A stretch of 64,000 bases of DNA from Diabrotica undecimpunctata (GCF_040954645.1 NC_092806.1:930001-994000), one strand, 5' to 3'; positions 46,076 to 57,438 are shown, counted from the stretch's first letter. The notes: generated from the letters alone by a model not told the origin. Program-made: numbers and translations.

Positions 46076-47825
46076 CTGTATATCAATATTTTCGTTCTTT
46101 TTGTGTCTGTGTTTGATGTTAAAACTGTCTATGTTCCCTAATATTCTCTATTTGCTAGATATATACGTCTGTATAAATGTAAATGTGTATATATCTGTAT
46201 ATATAAGTGTAAGTTAGTATCGACGAAAACATTCCTGAGCGAAAATATAGTTCTTAAAATGACAACTGTAACAATTTAGGTTAGAATAAAACTGCTAATT
46301 GATCTTCTTGAACAGATTGCAGTACAAAGTACCCTTAGCTTGTTAGTATAATAAAAGAAATATTGGACAAAGGCGAAACATCATTTATAAAAGGCTCAGG
46401 ATGTTGGACGCCCATGTATAACTCTAGTTACGTTTCAAATTCTTAATTAAATTTAAAATGTACCAATAGATTGTGATCGAAACAAATATCAGCTCCTGTG
46501 TTAAGGATAAAAAATATAAAAAATAATAAAAAGAACTATCTTAAAGTGAGTAATGATTTCGTTGTGATTTTGAACATCTAATTATGGGCACACGTATCAT
46601 TAATTAAATACCTTTCTGGGCAATCTCAGCGACGACTTATTTTTACCGCCTCCAGTTTTTCTCCCGAGATTGATGATTCTCGAAGGCTCCAAATTAGCGC
46701 TGGGGCTTGTTTGTCCGTTTATAAACCGACAGTTTGGAATACCTCTGACAAATTAGATAAAACAAATTAATCCCCTGTTTAAATGAGCATAACGATATCA
46801 ATTACGGGCCGAGTAAATTGCCGACCAGGCCGCCGTTTCGCAATTTCAAGTGATAAAACTGCCGAGCCAACATATTGGAGTTGACAGGGCAATAAAAGTT
46901 GGTTGTTCAACGATGACTGTACCTGAAGTCGATTGTAAAACTGTTTTATTTTTAAATAAATAGTTATACAATATAATCAATATTATTATATTACTATAAA
47001 ATTATAAACATTCAGAAAACACTATTGTATTATTAAAAGTAATGTCAAAAAGACTTTATTTGATCAGATATAATTATTTTTAATGAAAACTAAGCTATGG
47101 AATGTAACCAGGGTAAAATAGTTTAAAAAAATTACGTTTTCATTTAAATGAGTTTGTTTCTCTTAATCACAAGACTTAAAAGTCGAGAGTACTATTCCAG
47201 TCTGGAACTGTGAGCCTAACCTCCACAGTGGACAAACGGAGTTCCTTAAAACCGAGGTGTTACACATCATATCCAGAAAAGTGTTTCAATGATGCCACAA
47301 AAGTAAACGGGCTCAGCTTGACTACTACAGTATTTCGTTTCAACAGTGAACGCAGTCACGTTTATCTTGTGTGTTTTAAACACTGTCCATCGTTTGTTGG
47401 GTTACACCAATATGAATTATTAAGACTATTCTCTAGGGCCTAGGGGGTCACTTAACAACACTATTTATAATACAAAATCTGCCAATATTATGGAACTACA
47501 AATAGGATTACCTTAAAGGTAAGAAGAACTGAGTAGCCTACTGTCATGCTACTGTAGTGCAGAAAACAGTATACTAGTGAAGTGATTGGACGTCCTAATA
47601 AACACTTTATAGAGACGAATTGTCTCCGTAGCCAAATGTTAGTCGGAATTTAATAATACTAAATATGCTTCTCCGGTTATAATACTAATTATACTCAGAA
47701 ACTAGGGAAATTTGATATAAACAATAACAAACAATTGTTCAAATTTATAAAAGACTTCCACTTACAATATTTTTTGGTAATTTGTTTCTCTTTTCGTTTT
47801 TAGCGTTTCGTTATTTATTAAACTA
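46076..47825. other. Non-coding stretch with a GC-richer island
   Basis: No gene is visible. The part at about 46,600-46,930 is repeat-free and GC-richer, with many distinct words (TTTTTACCGCCTCCAG, TTACGGGCCGAGTAAATTGC, CCAGGCCGCCGTTTCG). It looks like conserved regulatory DNA. The segment 47,180-47,640 is also non-repetitive, with short frames that I do not recognise. Confidence 0.35.
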
Positions 47826-47829
47826 AATT

Positions 47830-48345
47830 TTCTTATTAATTCTTCTTCTACTTCTTCCACTTTATATGCAATTCTGTTTGTTCATCATTGGCGGATTAAT
47901 ATCTCTATGGAAGGTTGTCACTCCATCTTTTGCGCGATCGTCCGATACGTCTTCTGCCGATTGGTGACTTCTCTCTTGCTATTTTGACGACAGGGATCTC
48001 TCCCATTCTGCTTATATGGTTATTTTATTTTTTTTTCTATTCATTCGTTTATACACTGTACGTTACATTTTCTTTTAATGTCTTCACTTCTCTTTCGATC
48101 TCTCAGCGTATTTCCTGTAATTGTTATTATTACCTATGGTGTATATTGTGTATTTCTTCATATTATAGACATAATTGCTGTTTCGGCATTTTCTTCTTCT
48201 TCTTCAGTGCCTTATCCGGTCGGGATGATGAAGATCATCAAGGCTATCATGATTTTGTTGACTGCTCTGCAAAATAGCTCCGCGGAGGTCTGGGAACCAT
48301 TGTCGGATATACTCGGCCTTTGCTCGTTCTTTAATATATGTTGGT
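47830..48345 (-). mobile_element. Two adjacent LINE C-terminal relics
   Basis: On the minus strand, about 48,100-47,900 reads VVKIAREKSPIGRRRIGRSR and then KRWSDNLP. This is the R-VK-ARD-SP-GRR--GRPRKRW-DN end of the family also seen at 0.4-1.1 kb. Next to it, 48,345-48,180 reads EYIRQWFPDLRGAILQSSQQN and then DLHHPDRIRH, running into a GAAGAAGAAGAAGA tract (plus TTCTTCTTCTTC at about 48,190). Both are short 3' ends. Confidence 0.6.
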
Positions 48346-49050
48346 GCTAACAATATTATCGTTGACGGGGAAACGTACTGAATTACTAAACTCTACTTTT
48401 TTTCGATTCGATTGGATATTTGTTTCCCACAATTTGTATATTTTTATAAAGATACTGTTATAAAACTATTAATCGTATTTAAGTTCAGTTTGAAAGGAAG
48501 ACAAGCACTTCCAGTCATTCCATTTTAAAATTTTTAACGTTTGGTAATTATAGCTTCTTGGAAAATCTTTTATTTTATTGATTTTCCATGTAAATATTTA
48601 TTTTAAAAAATTATTAATCCACAACATAACGTGTAATAGAGTCTTTTATCGGAAAAGAATCATTCTAGCGGAAGTTAAAAGAAGCGAACTCTTCCAATAG
48701 GAAAAAACTATATCGAACAGGCAAACGAACTCACTTTTCCCTCACATAAAGTGTATGTACATTGACCGATAATCATGCTCAGGCTATAAACAACGAAAGT
48801 CAAGCCAAAGACGAAGAGTGCGATTTCCGTGATGGAAGAATAACTTCACTCTCATGTGTTATCATTTTAATATTGATAATAGTACGGTCAATTGCGAATC
48901 TTAAACAACTTAATTCTATCTCATGTTTAAAGTACGTTTATTGTTATTTCCAGGTTCTTCACTTATTTAAAATAAATGTTATTAAAACCAAAAACTAAGA
49001 TAATGTTAACGCTTTGACTTTTAGTAAGCGGCATATAAATATGAAGTATA
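48346..49050. other. No recognisable gene
   Basis: AT-rich. A 78-codon frame at 48,762-48,998 resembles no protein that I know. Confidence 0.5.
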
Positions 49051-49365
49051 GTCGTTATACTGTTACTGGTATACTCTGCACGGGGAAGCGCAGGGACTAC
49101 CCGTCAATACTCATACACCAAGTAGCCAGCATAACATCAATTAAGGACAGAATCTTGACGCTTAGCAGGAGGTATGTCCTTTCCAGTATAGCAGGCTCAA
49201 ACAACCGAGCCAAACAAATACTTAAAACTCCTTGCAATCGCCGAGGGTAAATACTCACCAGGGTTCCTAAAAGATAAGTTTCATTCCCTCCAGCTAAACT
49301 TCTTCATAACACTGGAAACGAACTTCCTGATGAGTATTTCGACATATTAGAATTAATATTGTTCT
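49050..49365 (+). mobile_element. Jockey-like LINE C-terminal fragment
   Basis: The plus strand reads QVASITSIKDRILTLSRRYVL, then SIAGSNNRAKQI and, past stops, GNELPDEYFDILE. A P-i-eRI--LS-RYl block followed by N- is typical of the C-terminal end of Jockey-type LINEs. Just before it, GYSLYRE-like words are not legible. The fragment runs into the foldback-family repeat at 49.37 kb, which may be the LINE's 3' untranslated part. Confidence 0.5.
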
Positions 49366-49510
49366 GAAGCTATTTTTTTGTGGCATTTTAAATTAATTAC
49401 TATTTAAATGGGAATAAGCCACAATTAAAGGTTAAAATACGTTTATTGACGTTTCAATTTCCACTTCGGAAATCGTTCTCAAAATACAAACATTAGCTTG
49501 TATTTTGATT
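49366..49510 (+). repeat. Copy of the 18.3 kb foldback-family repeat
   Basis: The words GTGGCATTTTAAATTAATTA, CTATTTAAATGGGAATAAGC, CACAATTAAAGGTTAAAATA and TTTATTGACGTTTCAATTTC, then ATCGTTCTCAAAATACAAA, match both arms at 18.28-18.83 kb in order. Here there is only one arm. Confidence 0.75.
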
Positions 49511-50280
49511 CTGTTTCAAGACTAACAATACAAAAGAGGGAGTGTCTATTCAAAAAGATTTTTAAATGCCCCTTGTAATGCTTCTTGCCTCTTTAAATTG
49601 TATTTGGTTTCCCCAGACAATCATTTATAAATATTTGTTATTAATTTAATTAATTTTTTTTTAATTTAATGATCTGAAAACAGCACAATTACCGACACAA
49701 AAACTCATAAGGCTTAATAGTTTGGTCCAAATATTAACAAAAGTGACCAGTTGAAACTAAAGGGAGCTTTATTTCGTCTCTTTAAAGCTTTTGGCTAAGT
49801 AGCTATCATTTGTAAATAAAAACTGATGGAAGACATTTTTCTAACAAATATAAATAGAATTTTAACTGACATATCTGGTACAGATTACCAGTCTGTAGCT
49901 AGCTAAGTCGAATGGTGTAGATATTTCTTTGAGATTCTTCAGCTTGCCTGGTTTTGATAAGTTTTTCAGCTCTTTCTGGTAATGATATTAAATAATCGAC
50001 ATAGATCTAAATAAAAAATTTAAATGCACAGATCAATTTCAAAGAACCCTTTCCGTGTGGAATTTTATATTAAAAGGAAAGAATTTTCAGTAACGACTGT
50101 GTTAGAAGAATATATGAAATTCCAAATATTAAAGGTACCTATATATCCCACAGGACAAAATTATTAGTCAAAAATGTATTATTGTTAATTTTTGTAATCA
50201 GTTCATTGCTATGAAATAATGACGACAGATCACTTTACTTGTATACTGCACACTGCACAACTATTTTTTGGGATGGACTA
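49511..50280. other. No recognisable gene
   Basis: AT-rich sequence. Part of it may continue the repeat on the left. Confidence 0.45.
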
Positions 50281-50284
50281 TTGG

Positions 50285-50400
50285 TAGACGAAGTAGAAAT
50301 TGTTTTATTGGGATTGAAGAAAGATTTCTATGTTGAAGGCAACCTGATGCCATCATCTCTTTTATTCAGACAATTGTGACGTTTTTATATCTCTATATAC
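50285..50400 (+). repeat. Dispersed repeat copy shared with 11.5 kb
   Basis: GTTGAAGGCAACCTGATGCC, ATCATCTCTTTTATTCAGAC and AATTGTGACGTTTTTATA match 11,505-11,575 with substitutions. Confidence 0.6.
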
Positions 50401-52215
50401 AGACACATAAGGAATAAAGAAATCTAGCAATTTAAACGCTTCATAAAGTTGCATAAAAAGGTCAGTCTACACAAAAAGTCTAAATTTTGGTAATCATTAC
50501 CATCTTGGTACATTATGTGAATAAAAACTTACAAAAAGTGACAAGAACTATGGGTTATTAATGTTCTATGATGTTTTTTGTCCAAGAATCCACGATATTT
50601 GTGTTTATTTCATTTTGTTTTGGCCGAATAAATGCCATTTAGTATCAATTAGAAGAGTATACTATTTTTTCTTCCTGTCAAGGAATTCTGGTAGTTCATT
50701 GGTAGACTCATATTCATATGGTACTTTTTCAATGCATCTTTTGCGCAGGCTGTTGATTTCTTTTTATATTTTTGTTTAGTAGCCGTTTGTTTATATGCAG
50801 GTTACAGTTTCTTCTGATATCTCCAATCCTCATACATTTGGTATACTATGCACCTATTTTATGCTCCTCTCTGTGTTTGGAGCCTATTAGTTTTTCGATT
50901 TGCATCATTTTCCTATTATAAAGAGCGATAAGTAACCCTCTACAAAACAATAAAATTCATCCCTTATTTCTTAAAAAAATGGTTTCCTCTGATAATTTTT
51001 GATTCTTTTTTATTGACTTATTGTTGTGACTTAGTTGAGATAAATTTCAGGTCAGTTTTTTTCTTTTTCCTACATTTTTTCTTGACTTTTACCAAAAACT
51101 TCCTTAACTAAGCCTAAGATTTTGCTTTAATTTTTGTCCAGCGTTCTTAAAATACTTGTATTTTCTCCTTCATCTTTTTCTTTAATAGACACTTTGTTAA
51201 ATCATCCTGCAGGCTTTTAACTTTTATGTCCGTGGAATACTTGAAATAGAAAATAAAATTTACAGTTGTTTGAAAATGTACTTATATTTCTTGGACTATG
51301 GCAATCAACACTCTTTGAAACTCAGCACAAAATGAAAAATAATGCTCATGCACTAGCATTCACACAATTCCAACCTAACATCCTTTTACTATTATCGCGC
51401 TCCGGGCCGGATTGCCCTGTCATTATCATTTCACATATTACGTATTTTACAGTAGATTTAGTACTTTCATTGTGCAGTAAATACAACGCCTGGTTCGTAT
51501 AAATTAAAGAGATGGGACTGTTTGGGGTAATAACTGTTATTTGTGCCAGATTGGCGTGAAATCTACCATTACTAAATCGTGTACTAGATCAGGAAGACAA
51601 AAATCGACAAGATAGTGCACTAATATCGTTATACTCCATTTGAAAATTATTGCGAGATGAGAATATTTACAGATTTGTAAATCAGTATATTTAATAAAGA
51701 GGTGAAGTATATTGAGGAAACTTGAAGAATATCTCATGAGAAACCATACCACATTTTTAAACCTAAAACTATTTGTTAATTACTAAAGGTCTTAATATTA
51801 AAAGTTTGGAAAGAAAATTTCAGTTGATCTATTTAAATAGGTTTCATTATTAAAAGCTTTACATTTAACAGCAAAAAATAATTTTTTTTGGTCAAAATCA
51901 TTTTTAGTTTAATAAAGAAACAAATTCAACATAATATTGTTTATTGTTTAATTATGAATCAAGGCAATTATTTATGTGGAGTGTATAAATACCGAACTAA
52001 ACTTTAGATTATTAAACTGCTAAGTGTTTCTCATGTTGCTCTACAAGACAAAAATCCTGGATCAAAATCCTGGATTATTTTTTGATAAAAAATGTATTTA
52101 TATTTAATCCAAATTTGTTTTTCCCTGGCAAAATATGCCAATGAGTCTACATGTAGCTAGTTGTCTATTATTAATTAACATCCCCATCTCTACACTATTA
52201 CAATTGTTTTTTACA
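50401..52215. other. No recognisable gene; intron of the PAN exon gene is possible
   Basis: AT-rich with short frames only. Because the exon at 52,219-52,420 ends in a strong donor site pointing this way, this stretch is probably intron sequence of that gene. No following exon was recognised. Confidence 0.4.
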
Positions 52216-52218
52216 TAC

Positions 52219-52420
52219 CTGCACGAGAATTCGCTCTCCCCAAGGCATAATTCAAGGCACTCTTGACGAGATCCAACGACTTGCCGGCTGCTTACATATC
52301 CTGTCAGTCGGTGATTTTGCACTCGGTCTATACACCAAGCTCTTTCACAAGGTTTCACCCCGAGACAACTTTTCTGCGCATAGATGGTGAACACCGGGAA
52401 CTGGGAACGAGTTAGGGCAC
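52219..52420 (-). CDS. Single exon with a PAN/apple-like cysteine module
   Basis: On the minus strand the frame reads AQKSCLGVKPCERAWCIDRV, then LTGYVSSRQVVGSRQECLEL and CLGESEFSCR. Right after SCR comes CAG|GTATGT, a near-consensus donor (exon end 52,219). Upstream, a pyrimidine-rich stretch ends in TTGCCGTAG, an acceptor that would start the exon at 52,420; a second possible acceptor is TATGCGCAG near 52,378. The exon would begin after one base of a codon and end after two. The cysteine spacing (C-x3-C, and C-x9-10-C around ECLELCLGE..FSC) fits PAN/apple modules of secreted insect proteins, including several with a ZP domain. This is a piece of a secreted or cuticle-facing protein gene with large introns. 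The gene identity is not assigned. Confidence 0.7.
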
Positions 52421-52499
52421 CTACGGCAATGGAAAATATGTTTATATAACGTTTAGAGTTGAAGCCAATAAACAAGCGTTTACGGTTAAATATAAGTAT

Positions 52500-53345
52500 A
52501 AATGTAAATAAACGTTTTTAGTTGTATAACCCTTTACTATCAAATGTGTCAATATTATAAATAATTAAAAAAAATTAATTTTATATAAGAATAAATCTCC
52601 CAGGGTTATTTGTGCATAGATTCGTCATATATTCCTAGAGGCCAATTGAAGACCACAGGAAAATAACTTGATAAGTCACATTTTTGGTTTTGTTGTAAAA
52701 CTCTAAGAATATATTAAAGTACCTACGTCTTACAATTAATCAGTAGTAAAAAGTAAAAAATTTGCTATATGGGTTTTTAGTTTACGTTTTAGTTTTTTTT
52801 TTTATTTATATCGTATGTTACTGGGTATTAATTGTTTTTTATTCATCCACATAAACTCTTTTAACATGGAAATAGAGCAAATATATTTTTAATGCCAAGA
52901 GTATTAAATGAAACATTCATAAAAACATTTAATAATCCAATTCCAGTTTTTCATTTATTGACAATAACCTGTAGTCTTCTTGTAGTCACATACTTTTGAC
53001 TATACCCTGTATATATGTTTCGTCAGACCCATACCTATTAGTGGACGTTACATACTTTGACGATACCCTGATATAGTTTTATTGTATACATAAAATCAAA
53101 TCGTTTGATACCTCATACGACACGGACACGATCCAATAAAAATACGTCACAGTGCCTCTTTGACACGACGCCATATTTGTTTTAATAATTGTCTCCTCGC
53201 ACTTTTTCCATCGATACCTCATACCTCATGATTCGTCTAGCCGTTTCCGAGCGTTTCCGAGCCGTACGACTTTGCGACCAATTTTTAATATTTGGACCAT
53301 AGATTTTCTGATAGATAGATATTTACATGGGAAAATGATCAATTT
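52500..53345. other. No recognisable gene; short repeats
   Basis: Near 53,000-53,070 two similar pieces (ACATACTTTTGACTATACCC and ACATACTTTGACGATACCC) follow each other. Near 53,215-53,260 there are short duplications (ATACCTCATACCTCAT, GTTTCCGAGCGTTTCCGAGC). They look like local slippage. The sequence around them is GC-richer. Nature unknown. Confidence 0.45.
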
Positions 53346-53349
53346 TTTG

Positions 53350-53840
53350 CCCACAGTGAGGTTGTTACCCTTCTTTAAAAACCCCGTAGGTCCCTAGTAG
53401 GTTTGCTTGATTTTTTAAATTTATTTACAAGAATATCAACTTTACCTCGTGTTTTACCATGAAATTGCACAAAAGAACATCTTCCATTCTGGCTTTCCGT
53501 TTAATTTTCACATGATAACAGACTGTGCGTTCTCGGAAACCATCCTCATTCTGGTATTTTCTAGCCCTTTTTAGTTGTACAGGAACCAAGGGAACCAAGG
53601 CCGCTAAATATAAGTTTATTGCATCATTATTTTTAGATGAGTTTATATTTTTATAATACAGTGTCTTTCATGTTCAGAGATTGCATCAAAACATTTCTTA
53701 GCACATTTACAAGCTTTGCCAGTTACATGAGACTGTAACTTTATTTTCTTTTAAATATCTTGCATCTTCCCAAAGCTCTTTCTTTTCTTAGAGTTTTTCC
53801 CACGAGCACAAGGTAATTAATTCCTAATTAAGCTCAGAAC
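53350..53840 (-). pseudogene. Relic of a transposon-associated cysteine-rich protein
   Basis: On the minus strand I read SHVTGKACKCAKKCFDAISE, then HERHCII, and after frame breaks LKRARKYQNEDGFRE, YHVKI and finally PTRDLRG. Proteins common in insect mobile-element annotations have a KxCxCxxKCF block followed by a basic RR block, a V-VCK-F block and a P-DLRGKH block. The order here fits that pattern, with many stops. The assignment is from memory of the pattern, not a search. Confidence 0.45.
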
Positions 53841-55355
53841 CTCAAACCGTGGTTATGTGTGGTTGATTTTTACGTAGTCTATCCACTGTTATGATCTTTG
53901 TCTTTGACATGTTTAACGGAAGATTAACTATTTGACTTTGGCAAGAGGTTATTCGTCAACTTCTGGTAGTGTGCTCTCGGTGGGTTGGTGATCGGTCGAT
54001 AGCAACACAAAAATTGTATACTACAAAACAAAGGTCGGCTGTTGCTAGATCTTCACCTAATACAGATATCGTTGTGCAATGAGATTGGGAAATCACAGAA
54101 ATTCAATCTCCCCCTGATCTTTGTCTATTGAGAATCAATGTATTAACATCGCTCACTTTTCAACCTCTCCATCCAGGGTAATGTATGTTTTGGGATTGTA
54201 GATGGTCGTTGGCGAATGGGTTATCTCTAGAAGCTGGGCGCTTAGGGTATGGATATGACGAGGACTATTATATATTATGTGAAATCTCATTACAAACAAA
54301 GGCTTCACTTTTAAAACTACCATGGACGTACAGTGAATAAATGACTTCATGTTTTAGGTGAGTTTGTTTGGAAGTAATTACGGTTTGGGTGGATTTGTGT
54401 GGATAGCAATTTAAAAGATGATAGAATTTGCTATAAGGTAAATAATCGATACAAAAGATTATATCAAGTATAAACTAAAGAAAAATATCATTTTTCAAAG
54501 TTCGTGAACTTTTTAGAAAATAATTATTTATAAAGAAGATACTAGAAGAAGATAAAGGGTCATAAAATAAGTTGATTAATATTGAGAACCTTACAAAACA
54601 TAGTTGTTATTAAAACAAAATTGTACAAAGCATAATAAATTGTTACACAAAACACAGCTTACAAATCATCATCTACAAACTTAACAAAGATCTTAAAGGT
54701 ACTTATTCGTCACTTCCTATGTCCCCAATATAGCAAACAAAACCGCTAAAATCTATTAAATTGTTCAATAACCGAACAGAATCCGAGGAATGCCACAAAC
54801 AGTATTTCATACGTGATTTCAGATTAAACCGCTTCTGAAAAAGTTTCTTGTTACTATAACTTTTTTCTGCCGAGAAAAGGCAGATTTAATTCACTATTAT
54901 TATGCTTTTTACTCTTTATTTGGTTACAATTGAAAAATGAAACGCAGGTATCGGGCAACCACAGTGTTGTAAGGCGAGAACTTATACAGGACCGGCTTGG
55001 GTCCTATTAATTAAAAAAGGTAATCATTTTATGATCAGTATATAAAATATTAAGACTACAGCAGCAAAAGCAGTTAACGAGGAGTATTAACAAGTCGCAA
55101 GCCCTTATTTCTTGCCATATTGCTCTATCGTAGGTCGATCAGGCACCAGCCGTATTCTAGACTAAAGAGCAGATTCATTTAGAATTTTAAACTAATACGT
55201 TAGTTTTTCTTTATTCTTTTTTTTATGGCCGGTATTCTAACTCTACCCTAGGATAGGCTAAAACATACCAACAGTTATTGAAAAACTAAGTATTTAATTT
55301 ACGATGTAAGTTGAGTCTTAAGCATCTTTAACATTCCTCGATGTCCTTATTCAGA
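53841..55355. other. No recognisable gene
   Basis: AT-rich with a few mixed-composition patches (about 53,940-54,300). No legible protein or repeat. Confidence 0.5.
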
Positions 55356-55359
55356 AACA

Positions 55360-55970
55360 CACACCACACAATTTTTCCTATTCCTTTTATCAGAAACCTA
55401 CCCATACAAACCGTTATCTCAATGCCCAGTTACGTCAAATTACATTATCACCCCACTCAACTCAATTCAGTCTTCTTGTTTCTCCTGCCATAAGACTTAG
55501 CGGCGACAATCACAGATCATCCGAAATCAATTCAATGAGGCAACCACTCTTACAAAATGGCTACCGCAAAACCCAAATTAATAGGACCATTCAAAAACAT
55601 CTAAACCCCATTCCATCCAAAAAAGAATCCTAGCGGCCTGATTAACCAAAAATCTTTCTATTTCTTATCAAAGGTGTCACTGACAAGATCAGTAGAACTC
55701 AAACCTCTAAACATCAAAACCATCTTTACTGTTCACTCCAAGTTATACAATCTCGTCAGATCCGTAAAAGACTAAATCCCCAATGAATTCCAGTTGCCAA
55801 CGAATATACATAGGACAGACAAACCGACGAATTAACAACCGTATTTAGGAACATCCTATATCTGTAAAACACTTCGCTACTACTTCAGCCCCAGCCAATC
55901 ATCATATTCAGACAGGACACAAAATTGGTTTTTGAAAAAGCAAAAACCATCGCTTATATATTAGGCGTCT
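55360..55970 (+). mobile_element. Penelope-like element relic (end of reverse transcriptase and GIY-YIG endonuclease)
   Basis: The plus strand, with frame changes, reads YQKPTHTNRYLNAQ, then LLQNGYRKTQINRTIQKHLN, then KGVTDKI. Next come CQRIYIGQTNRRINNRI, then EHPISVKHFATTSAPANHHI and QTGHKIGF. In Penelope-like elements a Y-KPTHTDRYL block closes the reverse transcriptase. G---I-----L-P-IKGVT leads into the GIY-YIG nuclease, whose YIGQT-R-L--R-EH and H------H-I-F blocks are visible here. The catalytic arginine region (NNR) is present, but there are in-frame stops after NNRI and GHKIGF. The relic runs into an (AT)n tract where the LTR element inserted. Confidence 0.82.
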
Positions 55971-55973
55971 GAA

Positions 55974-55974
<1 letters not shown>

Positions 55975-56008
<34 letters not shown>
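55975..56008. repeat. (AT)n microsatellite at the LTR element insertion site
   Basis: An alternating AT run ends exactly where the LTR begins (TGTTATGATATG at 56,009). The target-site duplication, probably ATAT, cannot be recognised within it, and the other flank is outside the window. Confidence 0.9.
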
Positions 56009-56012
<4 letters not shown>

Positions 56013-57418
56013 ATGATATGTAAAATCGAGAAAAATATTGGTTTGTTTAAAAATATTTCAAAGTTCAAAAACATTAAAATAATTCAGATAAGTAGGATAA
56101 TATCCAACAAACATTTCGGAGAAGGAAAGTTATTAAATCCTTGAATTACCTGTACCAAACAAAATGTAAGCTTTACATCAATCATTTCTTTGTTATACGT
56201 GAGTGACCCGCATAAGTTTAAGTGAAAGCCAAAGAATTGAACGGGGTTTTTCAAAATCCATTAATGCAGTGATTAAAGACAATAGAAGGGATTATAGAAA
56301 GAGGTTTTTGTTAGTTTTTAAGATTTATAGAAAAATATTATTTGTAAATAAGTTTTAGGAAATTTATAATTATAGGTAAAAATTTGTTTGTTATCGGAAT
56401 GAAGAAATGGGGGAATTGTGACGAGTTGTGATTGGCGGAGATTGAAAAAGGTGGAATAAGTGTGTGGGAGAAAGTTTAGCGAGATTGAGGAGAGAGAAAA
56501 GATAGAGTCAGTTGGTTTTCCAGATCTGTAAGAGGAACAAGGATTGTTCTCTGGCGGTTCCTGAGAAGTAGCAAGCAGTAGTGTTGAATGTTAGTGAGTT
56601 TTTGTGGAGTTAGTGTATCTGACAGAAGCTGGAGCAGCAAAATATTGTAAGTCATATTTTCCTACTTATATTCCAAGAGTCACTGTTCAGGCCAACGAGA
56701 GATTCAGTTTATCGTAAAGAGAAGATATTCCAAGAGTCATTTTTCACTCGGGCCAACGAGAGATTCAGTTTATCGAGAGGAGAAAGGCTATCATAATTTG
56801 AATGATTTGTGCTTTTGAAGGAGATCATTAAGGACGATATACTTGCAACAATCTGTTGTACGATTGCTGATTACATAGGGAGCGGTTGAGAGTCGATAAT
56901 ATAGTCTACAAGGAACAGGGATTTGGACCACTCATCATCAGAGAGAGATATTTTGTTTCTGCAGTTTTTTTTTCTTTTATTGATAACAAAATTTTTACAC
57001 GTAATTTGGAAAGGATATAAATATTTTGATTAGGAGAGTTAGAATAGTTTGGGATTTTGAGATTTCAATTAATATTGTTTGTACCATTAGTTTTGATTGT
57101 TCACGTACGGAGAACAAAATTTTGAGAATCCTTATATGAGATTTGTTTATTGAAAACTTTTGAGTGTGAATTATTTCATTATTTTTATTTCAATATATAG
57201 TGTTAGATCATATGTGTTTTTTATTATTCCGGTATTCTCTGGACCTTACCTTACACATGTAATAGCATAGATATTGAAGCACGAATTTAACCCTGAGATA
57301 AAAGAATTAAAATTGTGATAGAGTAATAATCATATCATTTAAATAATTTTAATTAATCAAAAAAAATTAATTAGCTAATTATTGCTTGGCGCACCAAGAC
57401 TTGAAATATCACAATAAC
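56009..57418 (+). repeat. 5' long terminal repeat
   Basis: The start TGTTATGATATG is certain because the same sequence begins the 3' LTR directly after the polypurine tract. The end is inferred. A sequence roughly inverse to the start (TATCACAATAAC) lies at 57,407-57,418, just before the likely primer binding site. An end at 57,413 (TATCACA) is equally possible. Because the 3' copy is cut at the point corresponding to 57,208, the end cannot be checked here. At about 1.41 kb this is long for an insect Ty3/Gypsy LTR. A TATA-like word lies near 57,015. Confidence 0.85.
56669..56782 (+). repeat. Two-copy 57-bp tandem repeat in the 5' LTR
   Basis: TATTCCAAGAGTCA opens each copy (56,669 and 56,726) and GGCCAACGAGAGATTCAGTT, then TATCG, closes it. 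The middle differs slightly (CTGTTCA against TTTTTCACTCG). The same pair lies at 63,461 and 63,518 in the 3' LTR. Tandem blocks in LTRs often act as enhancers; that role is inferred. Confidence 0.85.
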
Positions 57419-57438
57419 TGGCTTCCAAAACGTGGGGC
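57419..57438 (+). promoter_or_regulatory. Primer binding site (probable, tRNA-Lys type)
   Basis: TGGCTTCCAAAACGTGGGGC follows the inferred LTR end. It resembles TGGCGCCCAACGTGGGGC, the tRNA-Lys-type site of several retroelements, with changes in the middle. Another TGGCGC word at 57,387 (TGGCGCACCAAGACTTG) is the alternative but fits known tRNA ends less well. Confidence 0.55.

Noticed and set aside
57387..57404. TGGCGCACCAAGACTTG as the primer binding site
   Set aside because: It is less like known tRNA-complementary sites than TGGCTTCCAAAACGTGGGGC at 57,419, which also has an LTR-end-like inverted sequence in front. Kept as an alternative.
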